A stretch of 27,893 nucleotides of DNA, taken from NCBI GenBank assembly GCA_900539175.1, contig UQAW01000052.1, positions 1-27,893 of the forward strand, given 5' to 3'. The stretch's first letter is position 1; every line of letters begins with the position of its first letter. Positions 15,058 through 22,679 of this stretch are shown piece after piece. Made by a program: the position numbers and the translations under genes. This DNA is from an uncultured Lachnospiraceae bacterium. GTDB taxonomy: Bacteria; Bacillota; Clostridia; Lachnospirales; Lachnospiraceae. A model generated the notes under the pieces. That model did no database searches. It was not told the origin of the DNA and saw nothing but the letters and a program-made list of their open reading frames with translations.

Positions 15058-16036
15058 TCACCACATGATTCGGCCGTTCCCCTCTGGAAACACGCAGGGC
15101 ATTCTCCCACATATTCCGGTGCATCCGCCGGAAACTTCCTGTAGTGATTCCTCCCAGATGAGGAGAATATATCACCTTATGCTGTACCTCCCTGGGCAGA
15201 TCAATCAGCGGATGATCCGCTGTGGTAGGTTCCGGGCAGATGGTATCCAGTCCGGCTCCGGCAATCGTACCATGAATCAGCGCTGCACGAAGGGCAGCAT
15301 TATCCACCAGATCCCCTCTGGCAGTATTAATCAGATATGATTCTTTTTTCATCCTCGCCAGAAATCCTGCATCGATCATCCGCTCCGTCTCCGGTGTAAC
15401 AGCCGCATGAAGACTGATGATATCACAGGTCGCCGCCAGTTTTTCAAGGGGCAGATACGTAATTCCATATTCTGCTTCTATTGCTGCCGCTTTTCGGTGA
15501 CGGCTGTAATAAAAAAGTTCACATTCAAAGGCAGCCAGACGCTTTGCCGTAGCCATCCCGATATCCCCGAATCCAATCAGACCCACCTTGCAATCCGCCA
15601 GATCCGTAATTCCGCTGACCATCATCCGTTCCTTCATCTGGATCTGATTCCCGGCACGCACCTGGGCATCCGCGACAACAGCACTGCGCAGACAGGCAAG
15701 CATCAGAAGAACCGTCTGCTCCGCCACAGCTTTAGCATTGGCTCCTTTGTTATTGCACACAAAAATTCCCAATTCATCCGCGGTCTTCCAATCAATTTTG
15801 TTATAGGCAACCCCTTCCGAATGAACAAGTCGTAACTGTCTCATCCCCCGCATTAGATTTCCCGTCACCTCAGAAATCGCATCTACAAACAAAACCTCTG
15901 CATCCTTGGCAACGCGCAGAACCTCTTCATCTGAGGCATCACGGTCCAGAAAAATGAGTTCTGCCTTCTTAATAAATTCCATATTGGGGGCAAACTTTCT
16001 ATAACGGTCACAATTTCCCTTAATTGCTATCTTCAT
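15047..16036 (-). CDS. D-isomer-specific 2-hydroxyacid dehydrogenase
   Basis: The enzyme reduces a 2-keto acid to the D-2-hydroxy acid with NAD(P)H, or the reverse, in the cytoplasm. The 329 residues have the normal two-domain plan: catalytic domain 1-100 and 300-329, and a nucleotide domain with VGLIGFGDIGMATAKRL (GxGxxG at 155-160). Catalytic Arg240 lies in NTARGDLVD, Glu269 in ICPEP and His293 in SPHLGG, all intact. The ATG at 16036 is preceded by AGGGAGAAGG; the longer frame up to 16090 adds residues not typical of the family. The closest subgroup looks like the uncharacterised phosphoglycerate-dehydrogenase-like proteins, so the substrate is open. It is the first gene of a leftward run towards the MATE gene, with a 171-bp gap. 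Confidence 0.92.
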   Translation of the reverse strand: MKIAIKGNCDRYRKFAPNMEFIKKAELIFLDRDASDEEVLRVAKDAEVLFVDAISEVTGNLMRGMRQLRLVHSEGVAYNKIDWKTADELGIFVCNNKGANAKAVAEQTVLLMLACLRSAVVADAQVRAGNQIQMKERMMVSGITDLADCKVGLIGFGDIGMATAKRLAAFECELFYYSRHRKAAAIEAEYGITYLPLEKLAATCDIISLHAAVTPETERMIDAGFLARMKKESYLINTARGDLVDNAALRAALIHGTIAGAGLDTICPEPTTADHPLIDLPREVQHKVIYSPHLGGITTGSFRRMHRNMWENALRVSRGERPNHVVNHL

Positions 16037-16179
16037 ATACCTTCTCCCTAACAAACGAAATACATCCCAAATTCCTGCATCATATTTCACACCTGTTCCG
16101 TTCCTTTATATTTTCTGCATTTCTCCTTATTATTCTATAATCTCCCGCTATAATCTGCAAGCATTATCTTCCTCAAATA

Positions 16180-16230
16180 CAGGAACCGGGAAAGCGGATT
16201 GCACTTAAGCATCGCTTCCCCGGTATCCTG
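16180..16230. terminator. Long inverted repeat between tetR and the dehydrogenase
   Basis: CAGGAACCGGGAAAGCG (16180-16196) pairs with CGCTTCCCCGGTATCCTG (16213-16230) with few mismatches around a 16-base loop. It lies between the tetR stop and the dehydrogenase start, both on the minus strand. The flanks have only short T runs, so it may be a weak terminator or processing site that separates the two transcripts. Confidence 0.5.
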
Positions 16231-16260
16231 TTTCTGCCTGCCTAAACAGACATGGCTCTT

Positions 16261-16334
16261 AGGAACTGTTAATAAACAACTCCTGACAATGACTTGTTAA
16301 ATGTCCTTGTCACAAGTTATTTCTGAACAGTTCC
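16261..16334. repeat. 74-bp hairpin repeat (R1) overlapping the tetR 3' end
   Basis: The ends AGGAACTGTT and AACAGTTCCT are inverted, and most of the two halves pair with each other, giving a near-continuous hairpin. The right end, AAGTTATTTCTGAACAGTTCCT, recurs at 22573-22592 and, inverted, at 22435-22456, with C for T at one position. No transposase is encoded, so it resembles a MITE or REP-like unit. It supplies the last 12 codons and the stop of tetR. Confidence 0.75.
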
Positions 16335-16968
16335 TTATAAAATTATCACAAATAAACGCCTTCATTTTCGCATTGGTCGCCCCTTCTTCCTTTTCCGGCC
16401 AATTCAGGAAAAACAAGAACGCTGCAAGGCTTGCTGTAAAAGCAGAGGTCAGCATACTCATCGGAAGATCCTTGCGAAGCACCCCGTCCCGGATTCCTTC
16501 CTCTATAAGTATCTGCCCATGCTGCATCACACATTCATACCCTTTTAACTGGCGCATCATCTCTGTCTTTAATGAGGCTGATATCTGATAAGAGCCCTGA
16601 CAGATATTCAAAAACGGAGCAAAAGAATGACTCCCATTGAAATTTTTTTCTATCCACTCCAGCACACATTCCAGTTTTTCCCGAAATCCGCTGCATTTCT
16701 CAAGCTCCTGGTCTACTTTCACCAGTATGCTTTCCATATCATATAAAATTGCTTTTACGATAATCTCTTCTTTTGTCTTAAAATACTCATATGCGGTTCC
16801 TTTGCCGATTCCGGCGCGGTCTGTAATATCAGATACCTTGATGGTATTGATATCCGCCCCTTCACCGACCAGTGAAACCACCGCATCAAACATCTTTGCC
16901 ACCTTCGGAGACTTTTTTACCATCTCATGAAGAGATATCTCCATCTCTGGATTCATCTGCTCCTTCAT
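16297..16968 (-). CDS. TetR/AcrR family regulator of the RND gene
   Basis: The 223-residue regulator has a typical N-terminal HTH: VSDITDRAGIGKGTAYEYFKTKEEI at about residues 45-69, followed by an all-helical ligand domain. The ATG at 16968 is preceded, with a long spacing of 12, by AGGAGG. ATG 17007 and downstream ATGs are alternatives. It lies 44 bp inside the 3' end of the RND gene in another frame, so translation is probably coupled. A TetR-like palindrome in the RND leader (21064-21075) is the likely operator, giving autoregulation of both genes. The final residues RNCSEITCDKDI are encoded by repeat R1, so the native C terminus was replaced. The hydrophobic helix AFTASLAAFLFFLNW before it remains. 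Confidence 0.9.
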   Translation of the reverse strand: MKEQMNPEMEISLHEMVKKSPKVAKMFDAVVSLVGEGADINTIKVSDITDRAGIGKGTAYEYFKTKEEIIVKAILYDMESILVKVDQELEKCSGFREKLECVLEWIEKNFNGSHSFAPFLNICQGSYQISASLKTEMMRQLKGYECVMQHGQILIEEGIRDGVLRKDLPMSMLTSAFTASLAAFLFFLNWPEKEEGATNAKMKAFICDNFIRNCSEITCDKDI

Positions 16969-19900
16969 GTGTTTTGGTTCCCTCCTCATCCTCATCTGCT
17001 TCGGCATCCTCCGCTATCAGATTAGTTTCTTTCATAAGATCCAGCTCGTCATCATCCGCATCCAGTTCCCTGTCACTGATTACCACATACTTCTTCCGGT
17101 TGAAAATATCATAAATACACGGCACCACAAACAAGGTCAGGAATGTACCGTAGACCAGACCGCCGATGGTTACAATTGCCATAGGCTGTGTCATATCCGC
17201 ACCCATACCGACTCCTGCTGCCAGAGTCACCAGACCCAGAATTGTGGTCAGCGCAGTCATCAGAATCGGACGCATACGGGTCTTTCCGGCTGTGACAATT
17301 GCTTTTCTCTTCTCCATACCTGCTGCACGAAGCTGATTAATGTAATCCACCAGTACAATACCATTATTAACGATAATACCGCAGAGCATGACGAATCCAA
17401 TCATGGCGATGACACTCATCTCTTTCCCTGCAATCAAAAGCCCCAGAAAACCACCTGTAAATGCCAACGGAATCGTAAACATAACAATGAACGGTGATAA
17501 CAGGGACTGGAACTGTGCAACCATAATCAGATACATAAATACCAGTGCCAGAAGCAGCATCAGAACCAGATCATCCATAGATTCGCTGATCGTCTGATCC
17601 TCACCGGTCATCTCCAAACTATATCCCTCCGGCAACTCGTACTGATCCAGCTTCTTTTTAATCTCATCCGATACCAAAGTGACATTATGCTGGTCATCCA
17701 CATTTGCAGATACGGTGATATAACGGGTCTGATTATCCCTTCGAATCGCATCCACCCCTTCGGCATCCACAAAATCCACGAACTCTCCGGCCGGAATCTC
17801 CTCCGTCGTGCCGTCAGTTTTCGTGGAAGTGATCGTGAAACTCTTCACATCCTCCCTTGTATATGTTTTCTGCTCTTCCTCCAGAACACGCACCCCATAG
17901 TCATACGTATCCGTAGAAAGCGTGGTGGTCGATGTACTCTCAGCCAGCTTTTCCCGGATTTGCTGGAATACCTGTGCAACCGTCAGGTTGTATTTGGCCG
18001 CTTTCTCCTTATTCACCACCATACGCAGTTCGGAAGTGGTCTCTTCCATTCCATCCGTAATCTCCTCTGTCCCTTCCACAGCTTCCAGAATTCCGGCTAT
18101 GTCCTTGGCAATCTCCTGTAACTTATCCAGATCTTTTCCCTTGATTTCCACAGAAACCCCGCTTCCGCCAAGTGCCGACATATCCATCATGGAAGAACTT
18201 ACTGCAACTTCACAGTTCAGATCGGCTGTTTTCTCTGCAATCGCCGCTTCCAGTTCCTCACCGGACAATTCTTTTTCTTCCTTCAGAATCAGATACATGG
18301 TTGCGGTATTTGTATCAGAACTGCCGCCGCCAAATCCCATCATACCACCCGAGGCACCGGCCATGGCGCCGATTTCCTTCACATCGCTTAAATCCTGCAG
18401 CCGTTCCGTCACAGTATCCGCCATAGCACCTGTCTCTTCCGCAGAACTGCCTTCCGGCATCGTGATACTGATACTTGCCTGTGTGCTCTCCATTTCCGGC
18501 ATAAAGATAAATCCCTTCGACATACACAGATACATGGAACCGATCAATATACCAAGCACTGCCAGCAATACAACCGCCTTATGTTTCAATGCCCAATAGG
18601 CTGCCTTCTCATACGGTACCATAAAACGATCCAAAAGCCCGGCTTTCGCCTTCTTCGGCCTTTTCAAAAGCCCGGACGCCATCATCGGGACAAATGTCAG
18701 CGCCACCGCAAGGCTGGCAAGCAGGGAATATGCGATCGTCAGACCCATATCTACAAACAACTGACGCGTAATTCCCTCTGTAAAGATAATCGGCGCAAAT
18801 ACACAGATTGTGGTAAGTGTGGAGGCCACGATTGAGCCCGCCATCTGTTTTGCCCCCTGAACAGCCGCCTTACGCACCGGTATGCCCAGACCATGAAGCC
18901 GGTAAATATTTTCAATCACGACAATGGAGTTATCCACCAACATACCGACACCCAAAGCCAGACCAGACAAAGATATCACATTCAGTGTAATTCCGGAAAA
19001 ATACATCAGTACCACTGCCGTCAGCAGAGAAACCGGAATTGAGCACGCCACGACTGCTGTCGGCCGGATATCTTTCAGAAACAGGAACAGAATCACGACT
19101 GCAAGGATCGCTCCATATCCCAGATTCTGCAGCACGGAATTGACAACCATATCAATATAAATACCCTGGTCCATCAAAACAGTGACATGTACCGAATCAT
19201 CTTCTGCCATTAAATCTTTAAAGAAGTCATTGATACGATCTGAAACTTCACCGGTAGAATAACCCGTCTGTTTCTGAAAGGTTAACAAAACGCCGTCCTG
19301 ACCGTTTATTTTCGCATAAACCTCTGAGGAATTATCAATCATAACGACTTCTGCAACATCCGAAAGCCGGATGGGCGCCAGACCGTCGATCCCAAGATCA
19401 AAAAGGACCAGATTCTGCATCTCTTCCAGATTGGTGAACTTATCTCCCACACGAATCAGATATTTGATGCCGTCCTCCGACACATAACCTGCCGGCATCG
19501 TAAAGTTCTGTGCGGTTAAAATCCCCTCTATCGTATCAATTGTAATCTTATCCTTCAGGTCTGCTGCATCCAGGGCTGTCTCTCTTGACTGATCCAGTTT
19601 TTCCTGTCCCTCTTCAATCGCCGCTTCACCTGACGCCAATTTCGACTGGGCATCTGCCATCTGCAGGATTCCTTCAATTTTAGCGCTTTCAATCTGTGAT
19701 TGAGCCTGAGCAAGAGAAATCTTTCCTGCCGAAAGCTGCGCTTTTGTCTGGGCGAGCTGCTGCTTTGCAGCGGCAATCTGCGCCTGCCCCTCGTCCATCT
19801 GCGCCAGATAGCCATCCAACGTCTCAACTGCCTTTGCACAGTATCCCTCATCAAATTGTGACGGAAATGCTTCATCCAAAAGTTCTTTGGCCTTTAACCT

Positions 19901-21037
19901 GGCAGCTTCCCTTGCCTGTGCTCTGGCCTCTTCTCCCAGTCCTGCCAGAGATTCCTCTGCAATCGACAACTGCCCCTGCAGCTCTGTGACATCCTGACCT
20001 GCAGCCTGCCCCATTTCAATTGCTGCTTTCAGACCTGCAATCGTATCCCTAAGTGTTTGAAGCTGCTGTTCCCATACCGTTTCAAACTGACTGTCTGCTT
20101 CCGCATACGCACCGTCAAGTGCCGCCTGATACGCCTGCGCATAAGCTGCCTGATACATATCATCCTTCGTAATATTTCCCGTCTGCAGCAATGCCTTCTG
20201 CTGTTCCAGAGTTGCTCTGGACGCCGCCAGCTCCTGCTCCTTCTGACTTAACTGTGTCTCTGCCTGAGAAATCTGCACCTCTCCCTGAATAATCTGTGTC
20301 TCTGCACTTCCTGCCTGCGACAAACGGTCAGTCATCTCTTTCTTGCCGCCCTCTAATTGGGCTTTTCCATCCTGGATTCCTTCTCTGGCATCATCCAGTT
20401 CCGCCTGTGCGTCAGCAAACTCACCGTTCAGGGCGCCTCTGACTTTTTCATTGACAGCATCAATCATATCCTGGCGTAAGATAACCTGCACACTCTGTTC
20501 TACCTCGCCGGAAGTATCTACCGATGCCACCCCTTCCAGACTCTCAAGACTGCTGATCAGATCCTGATTGGCATATTCTGTAATCCCGATACCGTCAAGT
20601 CCGTCTTTCTCAACAGCTGCAACCATAACCGGCATCATATCCGGATTGATTTTCATAATAATGGGATTTCCCACAGAATCGTCCCAATATCCTTTGATCT
20701 GGTCCAGATTCTCTCTCATCTCCAGACTCACCGAATCCATATTGGCGGTCTGTGAGAATTCCAGAACAACCATGGACATATTCTCGCTGGATATGGATTG
20801 TACGTTCTGAATATTACTGACTGTGGCCATCGCCTGCTCCACAGGCTTGCTGACCACTTCCTCCACCTGGGAAGGGCTTGCACCCGGATATGTAGTGATA
20901 ACTACCGCATAGGGCATATTGATGTCCGGCAGTAAGTCCGTTGTCATGTTTGTAAATGACACGATACCCAGTACAATGATCAAAACAATCCCCACCAATA
21001 CGGTGTAAGGCTTCTTCACACTGAATTTTGATAGCAT
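16925..21037 (-). CDS. RND efflux permease with built-in coiled coil
   Basis: This 1370-residue permease is longer than AcrB-type RND proteins (about 1030-1050). It keeps the two-fold plan: TM1 at about 12-29, a first extracytoplasmic domain, TM2-6 from about 640 with GMLVDNSIVVIENI (the proton-relay helix, one Asp at 702), and a second half with the matching NNGIVLVDYINQL helix. The excess lies at about residues 205-495, an Ala/Gln/Glu-rich coiled coil (QAELDDAREGIQDGKAQLEG, QISQAETQLSQKEQELAA, ...). It is inserted in the first porter domain just before the ITIDTIEGILTAQNFTMPAG strand-helix of the normal fold. In a one-membrane cell it may reach into the wall and replace an adaptor; none is encoded nearby. 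AGAGGAG precedes the ATG. The gene is followed by its overlapping tetR and driven from the promoter at 21088-21116. Confidence 0.95.
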   Translation of the reverse strand: MLSKFSVKKPYTVLVGIVLIIVLGIVSFTNMTTDLLPDINMPYAVVITTYPGASPSQVEEVVSKPVEQAMATVSNIQNVQSISSENMSMVVLEFSQTANMDSVSLEMRENLDQIKGYWDDSVGNPIIMKINPDMMPVMVAAVEKDGLDGIGITEYANQDLISSLESLEGVASVDTSGEVEQSVQVILRQDMIDAVNEKVRGALNGEFADAQAELDDAREGIQDGKAQLEGGKKEMTDRLSQAGSAETQIIQGEVQISQAETQLSQKEQELAASRATLEQQKALLQTGNITKDDMYQAAYAQAYQAALDGAYAEADSQFETVWEQQLQTLRDTIAGLKAAIEMGQAAGQDVTELQGQLSIAEESLAGLGEEARAQAREAARLKAKELLDEAFPSQFDEGYCAKAVETLDGYLAQMDEGQAQIAAAKQQLAQTKAQLSAGKISLAQAQSQIESAKIEGILQMADAQSKLASGEAAIEEGQEKLDQSRETALDAADLKDKITIDTIEGILTAQNFTMPAGYVSEDGIKYLIRVGDKFTNLEEMQNLVLFDLGIDGLAPIRLSDVAEVVMIDNSSEVYAKINGQDGVLLTFQKQTGYSTGEVSDRINDFFKDLMAEDDSVHVTVLMDQGIYIDMVVNSVLQNLGYGAILAVVILFLFLKDIRPTAVVACSIPVSLLTAVVLMYFSGITLNVISLSGLALGVGMLVDNSIVVIENIYRLHGLGIPVRKAAVQGAKQMAGSIVASTLTTICVFAPIIFTEGITRQLFVDMGLTIAYSLLASLAVALTFVPMMASGLLKRPKKAKAGLLDRFMVPYEKAAYWALKHKAVVLLAVLGILIGSMYLCMSKGFIFMPEMESTQASISITMPEGSSAEETGAMADTVTERLQDLSDVKEIGAMAGASGGMMGFGGGSSDTNTATMYLILKEEKELSGEELEAAIAEKTADLNCEVAVSSSMMDMSALGGSGVSVEIKGKDLDKLQEIAKDIAGILEAVEGTEEITDGMEETTSELRMVVNKEKAAKYNLTVAQVFQQIREKLAESTSTTTLSTDTYDYGVRVLEEEQKTYTREDVKSFTITSTKTDGTTEEIPAGEFVDFVDAEGVDAIRRDNQTRYITVSANVDDQHNVTLVSDEIKKKLDQYELPEGYSLEMTGEDQTISESMDDLVLMLLLALVFMYLIMVAQFQSLLSPFIVMFTIPLAFTGGFLGLLIAGKEMSVIAMIGFVMLCGIIVNNGIVLVDYINQLRAAGMEKRKAIVTAGKTRMRPILMTALTTILGLVTLAAGVGMGADMTQPMAIVTIGGLVYGTFLTLFVVPCIYDIFNRKKYVVISDRELDADDDELDLMKETNLIAEDAEADEDEEGTKTHEGADESRDGDISS

Positions 21038-21063
21038 AATCGTTCTCCTCTATAATATTTTCC

Positions 21064-21116
21064 GACCGACTGGTCAGTTTCAGATTAACTATAGCATAAG
21101 AGATACGCATCTTCAA
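21064..21116 (-). promoter_or_regulatory. Promoter and TetR-type operator of the RND-tetR operon
   Basis: On the minus strand TTGAAG (plus CTTCAA 21111-21116) and TATAGT (plus ACTATA 21088-21093) are 17 bases apart. Just downstream lies the palindrome GACCAGTCGGTC (21064-21075), flanked by CT and GG, about 26 bp before the ATG. GACC...GGTC words of this type are common operators of TetR proteins guarding efflux genes. A bound repressor would block early transcription. Confidence 0.75.
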
Positions 21117-21205
21117 CCAATGCAAAGATTAAATTTATCTAAACCTTTCTAAACGAACATGTCTTCTGACACAGATATCACCATATATGAAATTCGCAAA
21201 ATCTA

Positions 21206-21234
21206 TTGACGAACCTTCCTGCAGGTGCTATGAT
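21206..21234 (+). promoter_or_regulatory. Promoter of the orphan cobalamin riboswitch
   Basis: TTGACG (21206-21211), 17 bases, then TATGAT (21229-21234): five of six matches to each consensus with the ideal spacing. It points rightward into the riboswitch, so the element should be transcribed on its own. Confidence 0.8.
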
Positions 21235-21261
21235 AAATTCATGTATAAATTCCATATCAAC

Positions 21262-21425
21262 AATTTAAGTGCATCACAAAATCTGTGGTGAAAAGGGAAT
21301 CCGGGTGTAAATCCCGAGCGATCCGGTCACTGTAATCAGGGAGCAAGACGCAGAAATGCCATTGTACGATTTGTATGAGAAGGCGCGTTACGCGATGATC
21401 TGTAAGTCAGGAAACCTGCTTATCT
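21262..21425 (+). ncRNA. Cobalamin (B12) riboswitch
   Basis: The plus strand carries the conserved blocks of the cobalamin riboswitch in order: GTGGTGAAAAGGGAATCC, GGTGTAAATCCCGAGCG, TCCGGTCACTGTAATCAGGG, and after a variable arm the B12 box AAGTCAGGAAACCTGC (21404-21419). All parts of the core are present, with no evident loss. Such aptamers bind adenosyl- or methylcobalamin and usually control B12 transport, synthesis or B12-independent enzymes placed right behind them. Here no such gene follows: the next plus-strand gene is the CPBP protease 1.25 kb away, beyond a terminator. The neighbours on both sides run in the opposite direction. Confidence 0.93.
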
Positions 21426-21709
21426 TGTATAAGGTTGAAGCTTCCGTGCAAAGCTTTCCATCTATCCACACGATATGGAATGCCTGTTGAGCGTTTTATT
21501 CACTCGGCCAGGAACCTTCGAGCGGGATTTATGCATATGCATTAAACGGCAGGGTGAATACTTCCGCTGTCCGATGCACTGTCTATTCCATACCACCTCC
21601 TCCGCAACGTGTGGTGTGGATTTTCCGCTTAACAGTGATATCCGGCAGCGAAGCTGTTCCCCACTTTCACAAGTCATTTACAAAAAGCCTGATTTGGCTT
21701 TATTTTTTT
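21426..21709 (+). ncRNA. Putative structured RNA behind the riboswitch
   Basis: Between the B12 box and the terminator lie about 260 nt without a convincing reading frame; the two short frames at 21475 and 21554 lack RBS and family similarity. Several complementary blocks nest. TATGGAAT (21474-21481) pairs with ATTCCATA (21585-21592). Inside, TATTCAC (21497-21503) pairs with GTGAATA (21554-21560), and TTTATGCATATGCATTAAA is self-complementary. An alternative hairpin, CCATACCAC (21588-21596) with GTGGTGTGG (21611-21619), competes with the outer stem. CAGC-gaa-GCTG follows at 21646-21656. This could be a B12-controlled regulatory RNA, a long expression platform, or the eroded start of a lost gene. 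Confidence 0.45.
21684..21709 (+). terminator. Terminator of the riboswitch transcript
   Basis: AAAGCC-TGATTT-GGCTTT followed by ATTTTTTT: a classic intrinsic terminator on the plus strand, about 450 nt after the predicted transcription start. It closes the unit before any protein gene. Confidence 0.85.
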
Positions 21710-21749
21710 GATACAAGTGTCAAAAGGTTTGCGTTTGACTTTGGGACGC

Positions 21750-21807
21750 GAAAAACACCAAAAAACGAGTGTTGAAGACATGCATCTGCGTGCTCCAACA
21801 CTCGTTT
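21750..21807 (-). terminator. Terminator of the ferritin gene
   Basis: AAACGAGTGTTG (21796-21807 on the minus strand) pairs with CAACACTCGTTT (21763-21774) around a 21-base loop, and the minus strand continues TTTTGGTGTTTTT. It starts 6 bp after the ferritin stop. Confidence 0.8.
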
Positions 21808-21812
21808 CTTGT

Positions 21813-22325
21813 TTAAAGTACTAACGACGGGGCCGAATAAACCCTTGCGCCCAGTTCACTGTCCAACATATACAGGCTCTTCGGATCATCTCCAAACAGT
21901 TCGTATTTTTTCACAAGTCCTTCTGCATTCGTCTCCTCTTCTCCCTGCTCTTTGACAAACCAATCCAGAAACTGCATGGTACGGAAATCTTTTACAGAAT
22001 ACGCCGCATCATAAATATTATGAATCAGACTTGTCACATACTGCTCGTGTTTCAATCCTTCAGCCAAAACAGTCTTCGCACTGTCCAGAACAATTTCCGG
22101 CTTTGCAATCGCTTCCAGCTCTGCCTTTGCCCCATTATTCTGCAGATATTGAATAAACAACATCGCATGATCCCGCTCCTCCTGAGCCTGAATCTTATAC
22201 CAGTTACCAAATCCGTCCAATCCCTGATCATAATAAAAATTAGAAAAGTCCAAGTACAGATACGCAGAATAAAACTCCTTGTTTATCTGCTGATTTAATA
22301 ATTCTACTACCTTTTTATCCAACAT
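21813..22325 (-). CDS. Ferritin (FtnA-like)
   Basis: Ferritin oxidises Fe(II) and stores it as mineral inside a 24-subunit shell in the cytoplasm. The 170-residue length fits non-haem bacterial ferritins. The ferroxidase ligands fall at the same numbers as in E. coli FtnA: Glu17 (INKEFYSAYLY), Glu50 and His53 (QAQEERDHAMLF), Glu94 (KHEQYV), Gln127 and Glu130 (VKEQGEEE). No haem-binding Met is evident, so it is not a bacterioferritin. GGGAGGA precedes the ATG by 6 bases. The gene stands alone between its promoter (22390-22418) and terminator. No Fur-type site was recognised in the promoter. Confidence 0.96.
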   Translation of the reverse strand: MLDKKVVELLNQQINKEFYSAYLYLDFSNFYYDQGLDGFGNWYKIQAQEERDHAMLFIQYLQNNGAKAELEAIAKPEIVLDSAKTVLAEGLKHEQYVTSLIHNIYDAAYSVKDFRTMQFLDWFVKEQGEEETNAEGLVKKYELFGDDPKSLYMLDSELGARVYSAPSLVL

Positions 22326-22389
22326 CTCTTATCCTCCCAAATTTGTAACTGCAGATTTTCTTTGCAATTACTCCATTTTCTTCCTTTCT

Positions 22390-22418
22390 ATTATACGCTT
22401 CCTTATTTTACCTGTAAA
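22390..22418 (-). promoter_or_regulatory. Promoter of the ferritin gene
   Basis: Minus strand TTTACA (plus TGTAAA 22413-22418), 17 bases, TATAAT (plus ATTATA 22390-22395). It is about 65 bp before the ferritin ATG. Repeat R1 begins 17 bp upstream of the -35 box, so the repeat may have replaced native upstream control sequence. Confidence 0.8.
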
Positions 22419-22434
22419 GAATCTGTTCCGAATA

Positions 22435-22592
22435 AGGAATTGTTCAGAAATAACTTTTGATATTGCTTACCCTTTTCTCCGATAGCACCACTCAAAAATC
22501 AATTGCATAGCCCACGATGCGCCTGATTTTCGAGCGGCACTCTCGAAGAAAAATTCTACGCACTATTTAAAAGTTATTTCTGAACAATTCCT
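22435..22592. repeat. 158-bp MITE-like element (R1 long form)
   Basis: Perfect 24-bp terminal inverted repeats, beginning AGGAATTGTTCAGAAATAAC and continuing TTTT, lie at 22435-22458 and 22569-22592. The interior of 110 bp has no frame but contains nested complementary words: AAAATCA / TGATTTT, then GCAT / ATGC, and CGAG / CTCG. The same terminal sequence, with one change, forms the 74-bp copy at 16261-16334. It sits between the ferritin promoter and the CPBP promoter. Non-autonomous transposition by a transposase elsewhere is the likely origin. Confidence 0.8.
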
Positions 22593-22622
22593 AAGATTCT
22601 CTATTTTCTTACACATTCTGAC

Positions 22623-22651
22623 TTAAAAAAGTCACAATTTCATGCTATACT
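22623..22651 (+). promoter_or_regulatory. Probable promoter of the CPBP gene
   Basis: TATACT at 22646-22651 is a good -10 box; the -35 candidate at 17-base spacing is a poor TTAAAA (22623-22628). Transcription would start about 20 bp before the ATG region, giving a short leader. Confidence 0.45.
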
Positions 22652-22679
22652 ACTATCAACGAACAAAAGGAGAGGAATC

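Noticed and set aside
17922..18599. 225-codon plus-strand frame
   Set aside because: Antisense shadow of the RND permease with serine-rich, codon-mirrored composition.
21475..21711. 78-codon plus-strand frame behind the riboswitch
   Set aside because: No RBS, no family resemblance, and it runs through the terminator stem and T run, so it is unlikely to be translated.
21554..21775. 73-codon plus-strand frame behind the riboswitch
   Set aside because: It also crosses the terminator at 21684-21709 and continues into the ferritin terminator; proline- and phenylalanine-rich chance frame.
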